DNA of 64,000 nucleotides. Source: Streptosporangium carneum. Lineage in GTDB: Bacteria; Actinomycetota; Actinomycetes; Streptosporangiales; Streptosporangiaceae. This document shows, piece by piece, positions 7,150-16,249 of this stretch. Below the pieces are notes generated by a model, which saw nothing but the letters and a program-made list of their open reading frames with translations, was not told the DNA's origin and ran no database searches. Each line of letters begins with the position of its first letter. Positions within the stretch are counted from its first letter, which is position 1. The position numbers were made by a program, and so were the translations under genes. The DNA is taken from the NCBI RefSeq assembly GCF_027922005.1, contig NZ_BSEV01000012.1, forward strand, positions 59,431-123,430. Reading direction: 5' to 3'.

Positions 7150-7929
7150 ATGGAAAGTAAGAACCCCGTATTCAGCCGACAGTCCCGAGGTCAACAGCAG
7201 GCCTGGGGAACACCGACCCCTGAGCAGCTCCAGGGAATGTACGACACACCGTCCTATGCGCCTCCCGCGCAGCGGACGATGACCATTGACGACGTGGTCG
7301 TGCGTGGTTTCATCACCTTGGGCACGTTGGTCGTCTCCGCGGCCCTGGCCTGGGCGCTCAACCTGGGGTCGGGCGCGCTGATCGTCGGCGCGCTGGCCGG
7401 CCTGGTGCTCGCGTTGGTCATCTCGTTCAAGCAGAGCACGAACCCGGCGCTGATCCTCGGCTACTCGGTCGCCTACGGCGTGGCCATCGGTGTGATCAGC
7501 CACCTGTACAACAACCTGTACAACGGCATCGTCTTCCAGGCGGTGGTCGGCACGGCGCTCGCCTTCGCCGCGACGCTGACGGTCTACGCGCTGCGTATCG
7601 TCCGCGTCACGCCGAAGTTCACCAGGTTCGTCGTCGCGGCGGGCATCGGTCTGATGGGTCTCATGCTCGTCAACTGGGTGGCGACCTTCTTCATCGCCGA
7701 CGGCATCGGCATCCGCTCCGGCGGTCTGCTGGCGTACGTCTTCAGCGTCGCGGCGATCCTGGTCGGCTGCTTCTTCCTGCTCCTCGACTTCGACTCGGTC
7801 GAGCAGGGCGTGCGGGCCGGAGCCCCGGCGAAGTACTCCTGGCTGATGGCCTTCGGCCTGACGGTCACCCTGGTCTGGATCTACCTCGAGATCCTGCGCT
7901 TCCTGAGCTACTTCTCGAGCAGCGACTAG
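7150..7929 (+). CDS. Bax inhibitor-1/YccA family membrane protein
   Basis: The 259-residue integral membrane protein has a soluble N-terminal tail of about 45 residues followed by seven hydrophobic segments. The last one contains the family's acidic residues (LLLDFDSVEQGV and WIYLEILRFLSYFSS). The family includes YccA, an FtsH modulator, and BsYetJ, a pH-dependent calcium leak channel; the exact role here is unknown. ATG 7150 is chosen because GGAGG ends 5 nt before it, and a GTG at 7138 has no such site. A strong terminator follows at 8000. Confidence 0.88.
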   Translation: MESKNPVFSRQSRGQQQAWGTPTPEQLQGMYDTPSYAPPAQRTMTIDDVVVRGFITLGTLVVSAALAWALNLGSGALIVGALAGLVLALVISFKQSTNPALILGYSVAYGVAIGVISHLYNNLYNGIVFQAVVGTALAFAATLTVYALRIVRVTPKFTRFVVAAGIGLMGLMLVNWVATFFIADGIGIRSGGLLAYVFSVAAILVGCFFLLLDFDSVEQGVRAGAPAKYSWLMAFGLTVTLVWIYLEILRFLSYFSSSD

Positions 7930-8361
7930 GTTCGCCTCGCCGACGGCCCTCGGGGTCGCCGGTGAGGCGGCGGCCGGAAGAGGCCGCAGGCAGTGCGCGA
8001 AACCCCCGCCGGGCGTCTCCGGCGGGGGTTTTTCTCTTTCGGTCGTCGCCGACCGCACCACGCTCTGCTACCGCTGACCGCGCCACGCCCTGCCGCCGTC
8101 GGCCGCGCGACGGTTCTCCGCCACTCGCCGTACGCCCTCCGCCACCGGCCGTACGGCTCCGCGGCAGGCCGTACGACAGGGCGTTCGGCGGGCGTGAGCA
8201 GGGCGAGGACGGGTGTGGGACGGGCCGCCATGCGTCTCAAAAATGAACGGAAAGTGACGGTCGGGCGACGAAGAATGATGGATGACCAGGTCGCGGGGGC
8301 TTGCTATCTGGGAGTTCGTAAGGCACTGTCAAGCAAAGGAGCCCTATCCGTGGAGGTGCCC
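7930..8361. other. Intergenic region with terminator and GC-rich degenerate DNA
   Basis: Apart from the terminator at 8000-8034, this stretch holds several CCGTACGG-like short palindromes (for example 8127-8175) and runs of CGCCACGCCCTGCC-like sequence. Open frames cross it but none has a ribosome binding site or a protein-like composition. The ribosome binding site of the DUF4287 gene is at its right end. Confidence 0.5.
8000..8034 (+). terminator. Strong terminator after the YccA-like gene
   Basis: AAACCCCCGCCGG (8000-8012) and CCGGCGGGGGTTT (8019-8031) form a 13-bp perfect stem around GCGTCT, followed by TTTCTCTTT. Confidence 0.9.
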
Positions 8362-8589
8362 ATGTCGTTGAACCACTCACTGGAGACGCAGAGCAAGCTG
8401 ATCGCAAGGGTCCCGGACATCACCGGACGCGCACTCCCAGAGTGGTTCCAAGCCATCGACAACGGCCCGTCTTTCCTACGCTGTGAAGAGCGAGCCAACT
8501 GGCTCGCCGACGAGCACGGGCTGTCCCACGGCTACGCCGCCGCCATCGTGCGAGAGCACGAGCGTTACCGCCGCAGCCGCCACCTGTAA
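8362..8589 (+). CDS. DUF4287 domain protein
   Basis: The 75-residue protein matches the small DUF4287 family: a first part with ITGRALPEWFQAI and a second with ERANWLADEHGLSHGYAAAIV, a helical pair ending in the typical LxxGHAxAIV-like motif. ATG 8362 is preceded by GGAGG at a spacing of 5, so this start is preferred over the long upstream extension of the frame. The function is unknown; relatives are small cytoplasmic proteins. A terminator follows directly. Confidence 0.75.
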   Translation: MSLNHSLETQSKLIARVPDITGRALPEWFQAIDNGPSFLRCEERANWLADEHGLSHGYAAAIVREHERYRRSRHL

Positions 8590-8604
8590 GTCATCCGTCT
8601 TCGC

Positions 8605-8637
8605 AAGCCCGCACCTCCCGCCGGTGGTGCGGGCTTT
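8605..8637 (+). terminator. Terminator after the DUF4287 gene
   Basis: AAGCCCGCACC (8605-8615) pairs with GGTGCGGGCTT (8626-8636), an 11-bp stem ending in TTT. Confidence 0.85.
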
Positions 8638-8661
8638 CACGTGTGCGGCCATGATGGGATC

Positions 8662-9072
8662 ATGGATCTCGACAAGGCACGTGACTTCATCCGCGACAAC
8701 CACCGCGCGGTCCTGCTCACCCGGCACGCCGACGGACGGCCGCAGATGTCCCCGGTGACGGTGGGACTGGACGCCGAGGGGCGCGCGATCATCAGCAGCA
8801 GGGAGACCGCCGCGAAGGTCAGGAACCTCCGCAGGGATCCCAGGGCGACGCTCTGCGTGACGACGGACGCCTTCTTCGGTCCCTGGATCCAGATCGAGGG
8901 CGACACGGAGGTCGTCTCGCTGCCGGAGGCGATGGAGGGGCTGGTGAGCTACTACCGTGACATCTCCGGAGAGCACCCCGACTGGGACGACTACCGGGCG
9001 GCGATGGAGCGGGACCGGCGGGTGATCCTGAGGATCGACATCACCCGCGCCGGCCCCGACGTCCACGGCTGA
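8662..9072 (+). CDS. PPOX-class F420/FMN-dependent oxidoreductase
   Basis: The 136-residue protein has the split-barrel fold of pyridoxamine-phosphate-oxidase-like enzymes that bind F420 or FMN. Visible landmarks are HRAVLLTRHADGRPQMSPVT (N-terminal beta strands), ISSRETAAKVRNLRRDPR (phosphate-binding loop) and a C-terminal VILRIDIT strand. In actinobacteria such proteins reduce quinones, biliverdin or xenobiotics with F420H2; the substrate here is unknown. ATG 8662 fits the family's N-terminus and the transcript may be leaderless. It is convergent with the thiolase gene, whose stop is only 7 bp away. Confidence 0.8.
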   Translation: MDLDKARDFIRDNHRAVLLTRHADGRPQMSPVTVGLDAEGRAIISSRETAAKVRNLRRDPRATLCVTTDAFFGPWIQIEGDTEVVSLPEAMEGLVSYYRDISGEHPDWDDYRAAMERDRRVILRIDITRAGPDVHG

Positions 9073-9079
9073 ACAGGCC

Positions 9080-10300
9080 CTAGCTGAGACGCTCCAGGAC
9101 CATGGCCATGCCCTGGCCGCCGCCCACGCACATGGTCTCCAGGCCGATCGTCCTGTCGTGGAAGCGGAGGCTGTTGATCAGCGTGGACGTGATCCTGGCG
9201 CCGGTCATGCCGAACGGGTGGCCGATCGCGATGGCGCCGCCGTTGACGTTGAGGCGGTCGAGATCGACGCCGAGGTCACGGTAGGAGGGGATGACCTGGG
9301 CGGCGAAGGCCTCGTTGATCTCGACGAGGTCCACGTCGCCGACGGACATGCCCGCCCGGGCCAGGGCCTGCCTGGAGGCCTCGACCGGCCCCAGGCCCAT
9401 GATCTCGGGAGACAGGCCGGTCACGCCGGTGGAGACGACCCGGGCCAGCGGGGTGATGCCCAGCTCGGCGGCCCTGGTGTCGCTCATCACGATCACCGCG
9501 GCGGCGCCGTCGTTCAACGGGCAGCAGTTGCCCGCCGTGATCGTCCCGTCGGGGCGGAAGACCGGCTTGAGCTGGGAGACCGCCTCGTAGGTCGTTCCCG
9601 CGCGAGGGCCGTCGTCCTTGCTGACCACGGTCCCGTCGGGCAGGGTCACCGGGGTGATGTCCTTCTCCCAGAAGCCGTTGGCGATCGCCTTCTCCGCCAG
9701 GTTCTGGGACCGGACGCCGAACTCGTCCTGTTCCTGGCGGGAGACGCCCTTCAACCCCGCGACGTTCTCCGCGGTCTGCCCCATGGCGATGTAGACGTCG
9801 GGCAGCACGCCGTCCTCACGCGGGTCGTGCCAGACCCCGCCGCCGCCCTCGGCGGCCCTGGCCGTACGGCCCTTGGCCTCCTCGAACAGCTCGTTCTTCG
9901 TGTCGGGGAGCGAGTCGGAGTTGCCCTTCGCGAACCGCGAGACGCACTCGACGCCCGCCGAGACGAAGACGTCGCCCTCTCCCGCCCTGATGGCGTGCAG
10001 GGCCATCCGGGTGGTCTGCAGGGAGGAGGAGCAGTAGCGGGTGACGGTGGCACCGGGCACGCCGTCCAGCCCGAGCAGCGTGGCGACCACGCGGCCCATG
10101 TTGTACCCCTGCTCGCCGCCGGGAAGACCGCAGCCCAGCATCAGGTCGTCGACGGTCGCCGGGTCGAGCTCGGGCACCTTGGCCAGGGCCGCCCTGACGA
10201 TCTGGGCGGTCAGGTCGTCGGGCCGGATGTCCTTGAGCGCCCCCTTGTAGGCGCGTCCGATGGGTGAGCGCGCGGTCGCGACGATGACTGCCTCGGGCAT
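9080..10300 (-). CDS. Acetyl-CoA C-acyltransferase (thiolase)
   Basis: The 406-residue thiolase either cleaves 3-ketoacyl-CoA in beta-oxidation or condenses acyl-CoA units. The nucleophilic Cys90 lies in RYCSSSLQT, the catalytic His in NGGAIAIGHPFGMTGAR and the second Cys in MCVGGGQGMAM near the C-terminus. The length and the SSLQT motif fit the FadA/FadI-like degradative type. No acyl-CoA dehydrogenase or hydratase gene is adjacent, so it is a stand-alone copy. The start at 10300 has AGGAGAG a few bases upstream on the minus strand. Confidence 0.9.
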   Translation of the reverse strand: MPEAVIVATARSPIGRAYKGALKDIRPDDLTAQIVRAALAKVPELDPATVDDLMLGCGLPGGEQGYNMGRVVATLLGLDGVPGATVTRYCSSSLQTTRMALHAIRAGEGDVFVSAGVECVSRFAKGNSDSLPDTKNELFEEAKGRTARAAEGGGGVWHDPREDGVLPDVYIAMGQTAENVAGLKGVSRQEQDEFGVRSQNLAEKAIANGFWEKDITPVTLPDGTVVSKDDGPRAGTTYEAVSQLKPVFRPDGTITAGNCCPLNDGAAAVIVMSDTRAAELGITPLARVVSTGVTGLSPEIMGLGPVEASRQALARAGMSVGDVDLVEINEAFAAQVIPSYRDLGVDLDRLNVNGGAIAIGHPFGMTGARITSTLINSLRFHDRTIGLETMCVGGGQGMAMVLERLS

Positions 10301-10599
10301 GTGGCTCTCCTGGGTTGGTGGGGCGCTCCTCCTGCGGAGGCTATCCCTCGGCGGAAAGGCGCACTCGACCGGGGCACCTCAGAACAGAACTTTGTACGGG
10401 AGAGGTGTGGGGCCCTGTGGGAACTCCCGCTCAGAAGGACTCTTCGCCCCTGAGACGTCCGCTCGACGCCCGCCCTGCGAAAAGTGCCCGGTCTTCGGGA
10501 GGGCCCTGGATCTCCCCGAGGCCTTGGAACGGGGACCGCGCGGGCCGGGCGGCGGCCGGACCCGTACGTGCCGGGAGGTCGGCCGTACGGGTCCGGAGG
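10301..10599. other. Intergenic region between thiolase and lipoprotein genes
   Basis: This holds the thiolase promoter region. Near 10560-10620 is a run of CCGTACGG/CCCGTACG short palindromes that may act as the lipoprotein gene's trailer. No gene was recognised. Confidence 0.4.
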
Positions 10600-11949
10600 T
10601 CAGCCGTACATGCCGGGAGAGGTCCCGGCGCCGTCCCTGATCCCGTGCAGCCCGCCCGCCTCGTCGCGCCACAACCGCCAGCCGTCCTGGCTGCCGGTGA
10701 ACCAGGCGGGGGGCGCTTTGGCGCCCGCCGTCTTCCTGCCGCTGGCCAGGTCGAACTCGCACAGCGAGGCCACCGAGTAGAACCCCGGGATCTGGCTTCT
10801 GAGCGCGAGCGGCTTGGGGTCGGTGACGCAGAAGGACCAGCCGCGCTGATCCTTGATCTCGGTGCTTCGCCCGGTGGCCAGGTCGAAGGCGTTGCCCGGC
10901 TTGTCGTGTTTGAGAAAGCCGAGTTTCTCCATCTGGGGGGGGAAGGCCAGCCACCAGCCGGAGCCGGGGACCTGGGCCGCGGGGATCTGGCCGAGGACGC
11001 GCCCGCTCTGCGCGTCGAGCCGGGCGAAGCCGCCGTACTGGCCCTGCTGGTCGACGGGGCGCACCACCGGGGCGAGACCGGGGCTGCCGCTGGGATAGAC
11101 GCGCACCACCGAGGGCCGGATCCAGTTGACCGCGCCGTCGGAGAGCCTGACGGAGAACAGGCCGAAGGCGGAGACCTTCTTCGTCGCGGGGTTGGTGTAG
11201 GGGGCGAGGTAGCCGACGAGGTTGTCGGCCGTCGCGCCGAACGACCAGCCTCCTGACAGGTCGACCCCGGGGCCGAGCGCCTGCTCGACGGGGAGCTGCC
11301 AGACGCGCCTGCCGGACTTCAGGTCGTAGGCCTCGAGGACGGGGTGCCTGGCCATGCGCAGGAGCACGGCGCGGGAGGAGTCGGACCACTCGACCTCCGC
11401 GATTCCGGGGAGCTTCCACAGCAGCCTGCCGCTCTGCGGGTCCAGCACGACGAGCCTGGCCTTGGCGAGCGCCGTGTGCTCGGGGACGCACACGAACGTC
11501 CCGCATCTCTGGGGGCCGAAGGTCGAGTGCAGTGGGCGGGTCCACTTCTGGGCCCCGGTTCTCGCGTCGCGGCCGACGAGCGTGGCGTTCCCCTTGCCCT
11601 CGCGGGCGGGGTCGACGGCGACGGCCACGGCCTGTCCCGTGCCGGTCGCGACGATCGCCGGAGCCGACACGCCCATTCCCGGCAGGCGCCCCGCCATGGT
11701 CGCGGGGTGAGCCCACAGCTTCCTGCCCGTGACCAGGTCGACGGCCACCGTCTCCAGCGTGCCGTCCGGCCGCATGGAGGTCGTCGTGGCGACACCTGCG
11801 GCGGAGGTGGTGCGGCTTACCGCGTTCACCTCGCCGTTGTGCCAGGTGGGATGGGCCGGGGTGGCCGCTTCACTGCCGGAGCAGCCAGCCAGAGCGAGGA
11901 CTCCGGCGAGGACCGCAGCCGCTTTCGCGTGAGGCCGGATCACGGGCAT
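10600..11949 (-). CDS. Lipoprotein with PQQ-type beta-propeller
   Basis: The 449-residue product begins with a lipoprotein signal peptide (MPVIRPHAKAAAVLAGVLALAGC; the lipobox LAGC has Cys at residue 23). The rest is a repeated beta-propeller of the PQQ-binding-like kind. Blades carry the W-x-L/T and G-x-x-L-W signature (VTGRKLWAHP, RTGAQKWTRP, QSGRLLWKLP, KSGRRVWQLP, DGAVNWIRP). Such proteins sit on the outer face of the membrane as scaffolds or sensors; there is no sign of a dehydrogenase active site. ATG 11949 is chosen over a longer frame because GGAG lies 5 nt upstream and the signal peptide then starts at residue 1. Confidence 0.8.
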   Translation of the reverse strand: MPVIRPHAKAAAVLAGVLALAGCSGSEAATPAHPTWHNGEVNAVSRTTSAAGVATTTSMRPDGTLETVAVDLVTGRKLWAHPATMAGRLPGMGVSAPAIVATGTGQAVAVAVDPAREGKGNATLVGRDARTGAQKWTRPLHSTFGPQRCGTFVCVPEHTALAKARLVVLDPQSGRLLWKLPGIAEVEWSDSSRAVLLRMARHPVLEAYDLKSGRRVWQLPVEQALGPGVDLSGGWSFGATADNLVGYLAPYTNPATKKVSAFGLFSVRLSDGAVNWIRPSVVRVYPSGSPGLAPVVRPVDQQGQYGGFARLDAQSGRVLGQIPAAQVPGSGWWLAFPPQMEKLGFLKHDKPGNAFDLATGRSTEIKDQRGWSFCVTDPKPLALRSQIPGFYSVASLCEFDLASGRKTAGAKAPPAWFTGSQDGWRLWRDEAGGLHGIRDGAGTSPGMYG

Positions 11950-12002
11950 TGCACTCCAATGGGGGCGAGGCGTCACGGCCCCGACGCGGAGGGTAACCGT
12001 GT

Positions 12003-12977
12003 TCAGGCGTCGTGAGGCAGCACCCCAGGCCTCCGACGGAGCAGTGTCGCCCACCGTCCGTGGGGTCCGGTTGCTCGGCCGGCGACGCGGGTTGCGGAGA
12101 CTTCGGCGCCGGGTTCCTCCGCGGCCTTGGCCGCCGCGAGGTAGATCGACTCACTGCGCTCGGAAGGCGGCTCTGGCCACAGTCCAAGTGCGGTGCATAC
12201 AGAAGGTAGCACCGCATAAGCAACCTGTAGATAACCTTGGACAGATGGATGGAAACGATCCGGTCCGAACATTTCGCCCGGGTTTGCATCGAATTCAGCG
12301 CCCAGCAGATCGGCGAAGGCGACGGTACGGCCGCCCGCCTCGACCACGGCCACCGTCTGCGCCGCGGCGAGCTGGCGGCTCCAACGCCTGGTCACCCAGC
12401 GCAGCGGCTGCGCGATCGGCCTGACGGTCCCCAGATCGGGACAGGTGCCGACGACCACCTCGGCCCCGGCCTCCCGCAGCCGCCGCACCGTCTTCTGCAG
12501 ATGCCGTACGGCGTGCGTCGGCATCGTCTGCGTGGTGACGTCGTTCGCCCCCACGAAGACGATCGCGATCTCGGGATCGGCCTCGAGCGCCCGGTCCGCC
12601 TGCTCTCCGAGCTCGGCGGAGACGGCCCCCGACCTGCCGACCACGGTCAGGCGCACGGGACGCTCCGCGATGACGGCCAGCCCCTTGGCGATCAACACTC
12701 CCGGCGTCTGGGCCGCCTCGGAGGTGCCCAGTCCCACCGAGGTCGAGTCGCCCAGCATGACCAGCCGGACCGGCTCGCCGTCGAAGTCGCCGTAGACCCC
12801 GTCGGACGGCGGCCCCTCCATGCCGTGCGGGCGGCCCACGATGCGACGCGCCAGCAGGGCCTCACCGAGCAGCAGTCCGTATGTGACCGCGCCGAGGGCG
12901 GTCAGCCCTCCTCCCCCCAGGGCTGCGGCGGTCGCGATGCGCCGGGCGGCCCGCGCCGCCCCCGGTGTCCAGCTCAC
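12003..12977 (-). CDS. Membrane-anchored SGNH/GDSL hydrolase
   Basis: The 324-residue protein has an N-terminal signal anchor (AARRIATAAALGGGGLTALG, then TYGLLLGEALLA). Its SGNH hydrolase domain shows block I VMLGDSTSVGLGTS (catalytic Ser), block III VFVGANDVT (Gly and Asn) and block V DRFHPSVQG (Asp and His). These enzymes are esterases or acetylhydrolases for lipids or polysaccharides. The GTG at 12977 is chosen because GAAGGGG lies about 8 nt upstream, while the frame extends to 13082 without a signal. It is divergent from the cystathionine beta-synthase gene. Confidence 0.85.
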   Translation of the reverse strand: MSWTPGAARAARRIATAAALGGGGLTALGAVTYGLLLGEALLARRIVGRPHGMEGPPSDGVYGDFDGEPVRLVMLGDSTSVGLGTSEAAQTPGVLIAKGLAVIAERPVRLTVVGRSGAVSAELGEQADRALEADPEIAIVFVGANDVTTQTMPTHAVRHLQKTVRRLREAGAEVVVGTCPDLGTVRPIAQPLRWVTRRWSRQLAAAQTVAVVEAGGRTVAFADLLGAEFDANPGEMFGPDRFHPSVQGYLQVAYAVLPSVCTALGLWPEPPSERSESIYLAAAKAAEEPGAEVSATRVAGRATGPHGRWATLLRRRPGVLPHDA

Positions 12978-13111
12978 GGCGTTGCCCCTTCGGTACAGCG
13001 CGACGGGTAGCGTTGCCTTGAAAACCAGCCGAGTCCCACCCAACCCCTGAGGGCCGCGGCGTTCAACACAACAAGCCGACAAGGCTTCGGTATTTTGAGG
13101 TGATCGTCGCG

Positions 13112-14482
13112 ATGCGCGTGCATGACTCGCTGGTCGAGCTGATGGGAAACACCCCGCTTGTACGGCTGAACAAGGTGACCGCCGGAGTGCCCGCCCAGGT
13201 GCTCGCCAAGGTGGAGTACTTCAACCCGGGCGGCTCGGTGAAGGACCGGATCGCGGTGCGCATGATCGACGCGGCGGAGCAGTCGGGGGCGCTGGTCCCC
13301 GGCGGTGTGATCGTGGAGCCCACGTCGGGCAACACCGGCGTCGGACTGGCCATCGTGGCGCAGCAGCGCGGCTACCGGTGCCTGTTCGTCGTGCCGGACA
13401 AGGTGGCGCAGGACAAGATCGCGGTGCTGCGCGCCTACGGGGCCGAAGTCGTGGTCTGCCCGACGGCGGTCTCCCCCGACCACCCGAACTCCTACTACTC
13501 CGTCTCCGACCGGCTGGCCAGGGAGACGCCGAACGCCTGGAAGCCCGACCAGTACTCCAATCCCAACAACCCCGACAGCCACTACCACTCGACGGGCCCG
13601 GAGATCTGGGAGCAGACCGAGGGCCGGATCACCCACTTCGTGGCGGGCGTCGGCACGGGCGGCACGATCAGCGGCGCGGGCCGCTACCTGAAGGAGATCT
13701 CCGACGGCAGGGTGAAGGTCATCGGGGCCGACCCGGAGGGCTCGGTCTACTCCGGCGGCACCGGCAGGCCGTACCTCGTCGAAGGCGTCGGAGAGGACAT
13801 CTGGCCCGCCACCTACGACACCACGGTCTGCGACGAGATCATCGCGGTCTCCGACAAGGACTCCTTCGGCATGACCCGCCGCCTGGCCCGTGAGGAGGCG
13901 CTCCTGGTCGGCGGCTCCTGCGGCATGGCGACGGTGGCGGCGCTGCGGGTGGCCAGGCAGGCGGGCCCCGAGGACGTGGTCGTGGTGCTGCTGCCCGACG
14001 GCGGCAGGGGCTACCTGTCGAAGATCTTCAACGATGAGTGGATGGCCGACTACGGCTTCCTGACCACCTCCTCGGACGAGGGTCTGGTCAGGGACGTGCT
14101 TGTCCGGAAGGGCTCCGGGCTGCCCGAGTTCGTGCACACCCACCCCCACGAGTCTGTGGACACCGCCATCTCCATCATGCGTGAATACGGCGTCTCGCAG
14201 CTGCCGGTGATGAAAGAGGAACCTCCGGTAATGGCGGCCGAGGTGGTCGGCTCGATCGTGGAACGCGACCTGCTCGAAGCCCTCTACCGCGGCAAGGTAC
14301 GGCCGACCGACCCGCTGGCCGAGCACATGTCCCAGCCGCTGCCCATGATCGGCGCGGGCGAACCGGTCTCCATCGCGATCGAGGCACTGGAGAAGGCCGA
14401 CGCCGCGGTCGTCCTGGACGACGGCAAGCCCGTCGGCCTGGTCACCCGTCAGGACCTGCTGGCCTTCCTGGTGAACCACTGA
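13112..14482 (+). CDS. cbs: Cystathionine beta-synthase
   Basis: The 456-residue PLP enzyme condenses serine or homocysteine-derived substrates to cystathionine in reverse trans-sulfuration. The catalytic domain has NPGGSVKDR with PLP-binding Lys44, the substrate loop EPTSGNTGVG and the phosphate-binding GTGGTISG. After about residue 335 come two CBS repeats (VDTAISIMREYGVSQLPVM and PVSIAIEALEKADAAVVLDD), as in actinobacterial and animal CBS. It lacks an N-terminal haem domain. ATG 13112 is preferred over GTG 13100 because GAGGTGA then falls at the right distance. A MetB-like gene lies 2 kb downstream on the same strand; the intervening kinase is on the other strand. Confidence 0.92.
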   Translation: MRVHDSLVELMGNTPLVRLNKVTAGVPAQVLAKVEYFNPGGSVKDRIAVRMIDAAEQSGALVPGGVIVEPTSGNTGVGLAIVAQQRGYRCLFVVPDKVAQDKIAVLRAYGAEVVVCPTAVSPDHPNSYYSVSDRLARETPNAWKPDQYSNPNNPDSHYHSTGPEIWEQTEGRITHFVAGVGTGGTISGAGRYLKEISDGRVKVIGADPEGSVYSGGTGRPYLVEGVGEDIWPATYDTTVCDEIIAVSDKDSFGMTRRLAREEALLVGGSCGMATVAALRVARQAGPEDVVVVLLPDGGRGYLSKIFNDEWMADYGFLTTSSDEGLVRDVLVRKGSGLPEFVHTHPHESVDTAISIMREYGVSQLPVMKEEPPVMAAEVVGSIVERDLLEALYRGKVRPTDPLAEHMSQPLPMIGAGEPVSIAIEALEKADAAVVLDDGKPVGLVTRQDLLAFLVNH

Positions 14483-14488
14483 GTTGAT

Positions 14489-14738
14489 TGCGACGCCTTC
14501 GGCGTCGCGGGCTTGGGCGCTTTCGGGTCGGCGTCTTCCCTCGTCACTCCGTCGCTACGCTCCTGCTGTCTCACTGCGACGCTGCGCGTCGCGGGCCTGG
14601 GCGCCCCCGAGTCGGTGTCTTTCCCTCGTCACTCCGTCGCTGCGCTCCTGCTGTCTCACTGCGACGCTGCGCGTCGCGGGCTTGGGCGCTCCCGGGTCGG
14701 TGTCTTCCCTCGTCACTCCGTCGCTTCGCTCCTGCGTT
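14489..14738. repeat. Three tandem copies of an ~86-bp GC-rich repeat
   Basis: Copies start at 14489, 14575 and 14660. Each opens with a small palindrome (GCGACGCC-TTC-GGCGTCGC in the first, GCGACGC-TGC-GCGTCGC in the others), followed by GGGCTTGGGCGC, a GTCGGTGTCTT-like segment and the conserved CCCTCGTCACTCCGTCGCT. The stretch lies between the convergent CBS and histidine kinase genes. Frames run through it but look like repeat translation, not protein. Confidence 0.85.
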
Positions 14739-14804
14739 CCTCAGTCCAGACACCGACGCGCCCAAGCCGGGCCTCAGTCCAGACACCGACGCGCCCAAGC
14801 CGAC
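14739..14804. repeat. Two 33-bp direct repeats, inverted relative to the 86-bp unit
   Basis: The CCTCAGTCCAGACACCGACG segment begins copies at 14739 and 14772. Its AGACACCGACGCGCCCAAGCC part is nearly the reverse complement of the GGCTTGGGCGC...GGTCGGTGTCT part of the upstream 86-bp repeats. The two arrays could pair into a large hairpin, which may end transcription from both sides. Confidence 0.75.
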
Positions 14805-14896
14805 AACCAGTCCCGACACCGGCAGGCATGTGGGCGGGTCCGGACACCGGCGGGGGCGAGGGGGCTCGCGGGGCTGTTTCGGCAGCTTGGGCGGGG

Positions 14897-16117
14897 TCAG
14901 ACGGGGAACTCGGCGAGCACTTCCCAGGCGCCTTCGGGGGTGTGGCCCGCGGTGAGTCGGCCGCCGAGAGCCTCGACGCGCTCGGCCATGCCCACCAGGC
15001 CGAACCCGCCCCCCAGGCGGGAGATCCTGGCGTCGACCGCCGAGCCGTAGTTGCGCACGCGCAGCCACACCCGGCGCGTCGCCGCCCCCGGGGGGCGCTG
15101 GTCCCGTCTGGAGCCCTGGTCTCTGCCCGGCCTGGCCTCCCGATCGTGGCCGTCGCTCAGCCGGAGGTCGGCCTCGACCCATCCCGTGCCGGGGGCGTGC
15201 CTGCGCACGTTGGTGAGAGACTCCTGCAGGACCCGGTGAAGGGTGGTCATCACCTCGGGGGCCAGGGTGTCGTCGGTGATGCCCTGGCCGATGTCGAAGA
15301 CGACCTGGGGGCCGCCCGCGGAGAAGCGTTCGACCATCGTGCGCATGTCCATGAGCGTCGTGCCGGGGGAGCGGGCCGCCTCGTCCTGGGCGCGCAGCAC
15401 GCTGACCAGGCGGCGCATCGAGGTCAGCGCGTCCGCTCCAGCCCCGGCGATCGCGTCGAGCGCGGGGACGACGGCCTCGGGTTTCTGCTCCGCGACGACC
15501 TTGGCCGCCTGTGCCTGGACGACGATCCCGGTGATGTGGTGGGCGACCAGGTCGTGCAGCTCCCTGGCGAGTTCGAGGCGTTCGGCCCGCCGTACCGAGT
15601 TCACCGCCTCCTTGCGGCGCTCCAGCTGGAAGCGCAGGTAGGCGCCGACCGAGGCGGCGACGGACCAGGCGACGAAGACGAGGAATCCGATGGCCAGGGA
15701 GGCGTCGTCCTCGTGCAGCCGGCCCGCCGAGCTCTCCAGCGTGATCATCGACGCCACCGAGAACAGCGCGGCCCGTCTGATCGGCTCGATCCCGCGCAGG
15801 CCGCTGACGGTCAGGATCAGCAGTGACCCGGTCTCCGCCAGGGCGGGCGTTCCCGCGGTGCCGATGACCCCGATGACGAGGGAGGAGGCGAACGACACCC
15901 CCAGCAGGACGGCGAACCCGCTGATCCTGCGGGTGCGGCGCCACAGCACGGCCAGGACGCCGACGACGCCGCACACGGGGTTCAGCCACATCGCCGGGTT
16001 GTGGTTCGCGACGGTCACCATCACGTCGACCAGGAGCAGCAGCACGAGCCAGCCGATGAGCGCCAGCTCGCTGAGCCGTTGGATCCAGTAGACGATGCGA
16101 TGTTCCCCCACGGCCAT
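14897..16117 (-). CDS. Sensor histidine kinase, NarL/DesK type (orphan)
   Basis: The 406-residue kinase has about six membrane helices in residues 15-165. The HisKA_3 dimerisation domain has the phospho-accepting His in ARELHDLVAHHITGIV. The ATPase domain has an N-box (QESLTNVRRHAPG) and a G-box (GGGFGLVGMAERVEALGG). A basic, low-complexity insert (DGHDREARPGRDQGSRRDQR) interrupts the ATPase domain. Such kinases normally sit next to a LuxR-type response regulator, but none is adjacent, so it is an orphan. The ligand is unknown. Confidence 0.88.
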   Translation of the reverse strand: MAVGEHRIVYWIQRLSELALIGWLVLLLLVDVMVTVANHNPAMWLNPVCGVVGVLAVLWRRTRRISGFAVLLGVSFASSLVIGVIGTAGTPALAETGSLLILTVSGLRGIEPIRRAALFSVASMITLESSAGRLHEDDASLAIGFLVFVAWSVAASVGAYLRFQLERRKEAVNSVRRAERLELARELHDLVAHHITGIVVQAQAAKVVAEQKPEAVVPALDAIAGAGADALTSMRRLVSVLRAQDEAARSPGTTLMDMRTMVERFSAGGPQVVFDIGQGITDDTLAPEVMTTLHRVLQESLTNVRRHAPGTGWVEADLRLSDGHDREARPGRDQGSRRDQRPPGAATRRVWLRVRNYGSAVDARISRLGGGFGLVGMAERVEALGGRLTAGHTPEGAWEVLAEFPV

Positions 16118-16249
16118 TGAGCCTAGGCCTCTCGGCCATGTGCGGCATCAGCCGTTCGGCCGAGCGGACCGTCCTCGAACCGGCCCTTCAGCGGAGGCGG
16201 GCCCCGGCGTCCCTCGCCGATGCTTGAGACGTCGAAGGGGGAGAGGAAA

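Noticed and set aside
10379..11716. A 445-codon reverse frame overlapping the lipoprotein gene
   Set aside because: The overlapping frame encodes a lipoprotein with a lipobox and blade repeats. This frame is Arg/Gly/Pro-rich.
14489..14804. CRISPR array
   Set aside because: The repeats are tandem units of 86 and 33 bp without unique spacers of equal length, and no cas gene is present.
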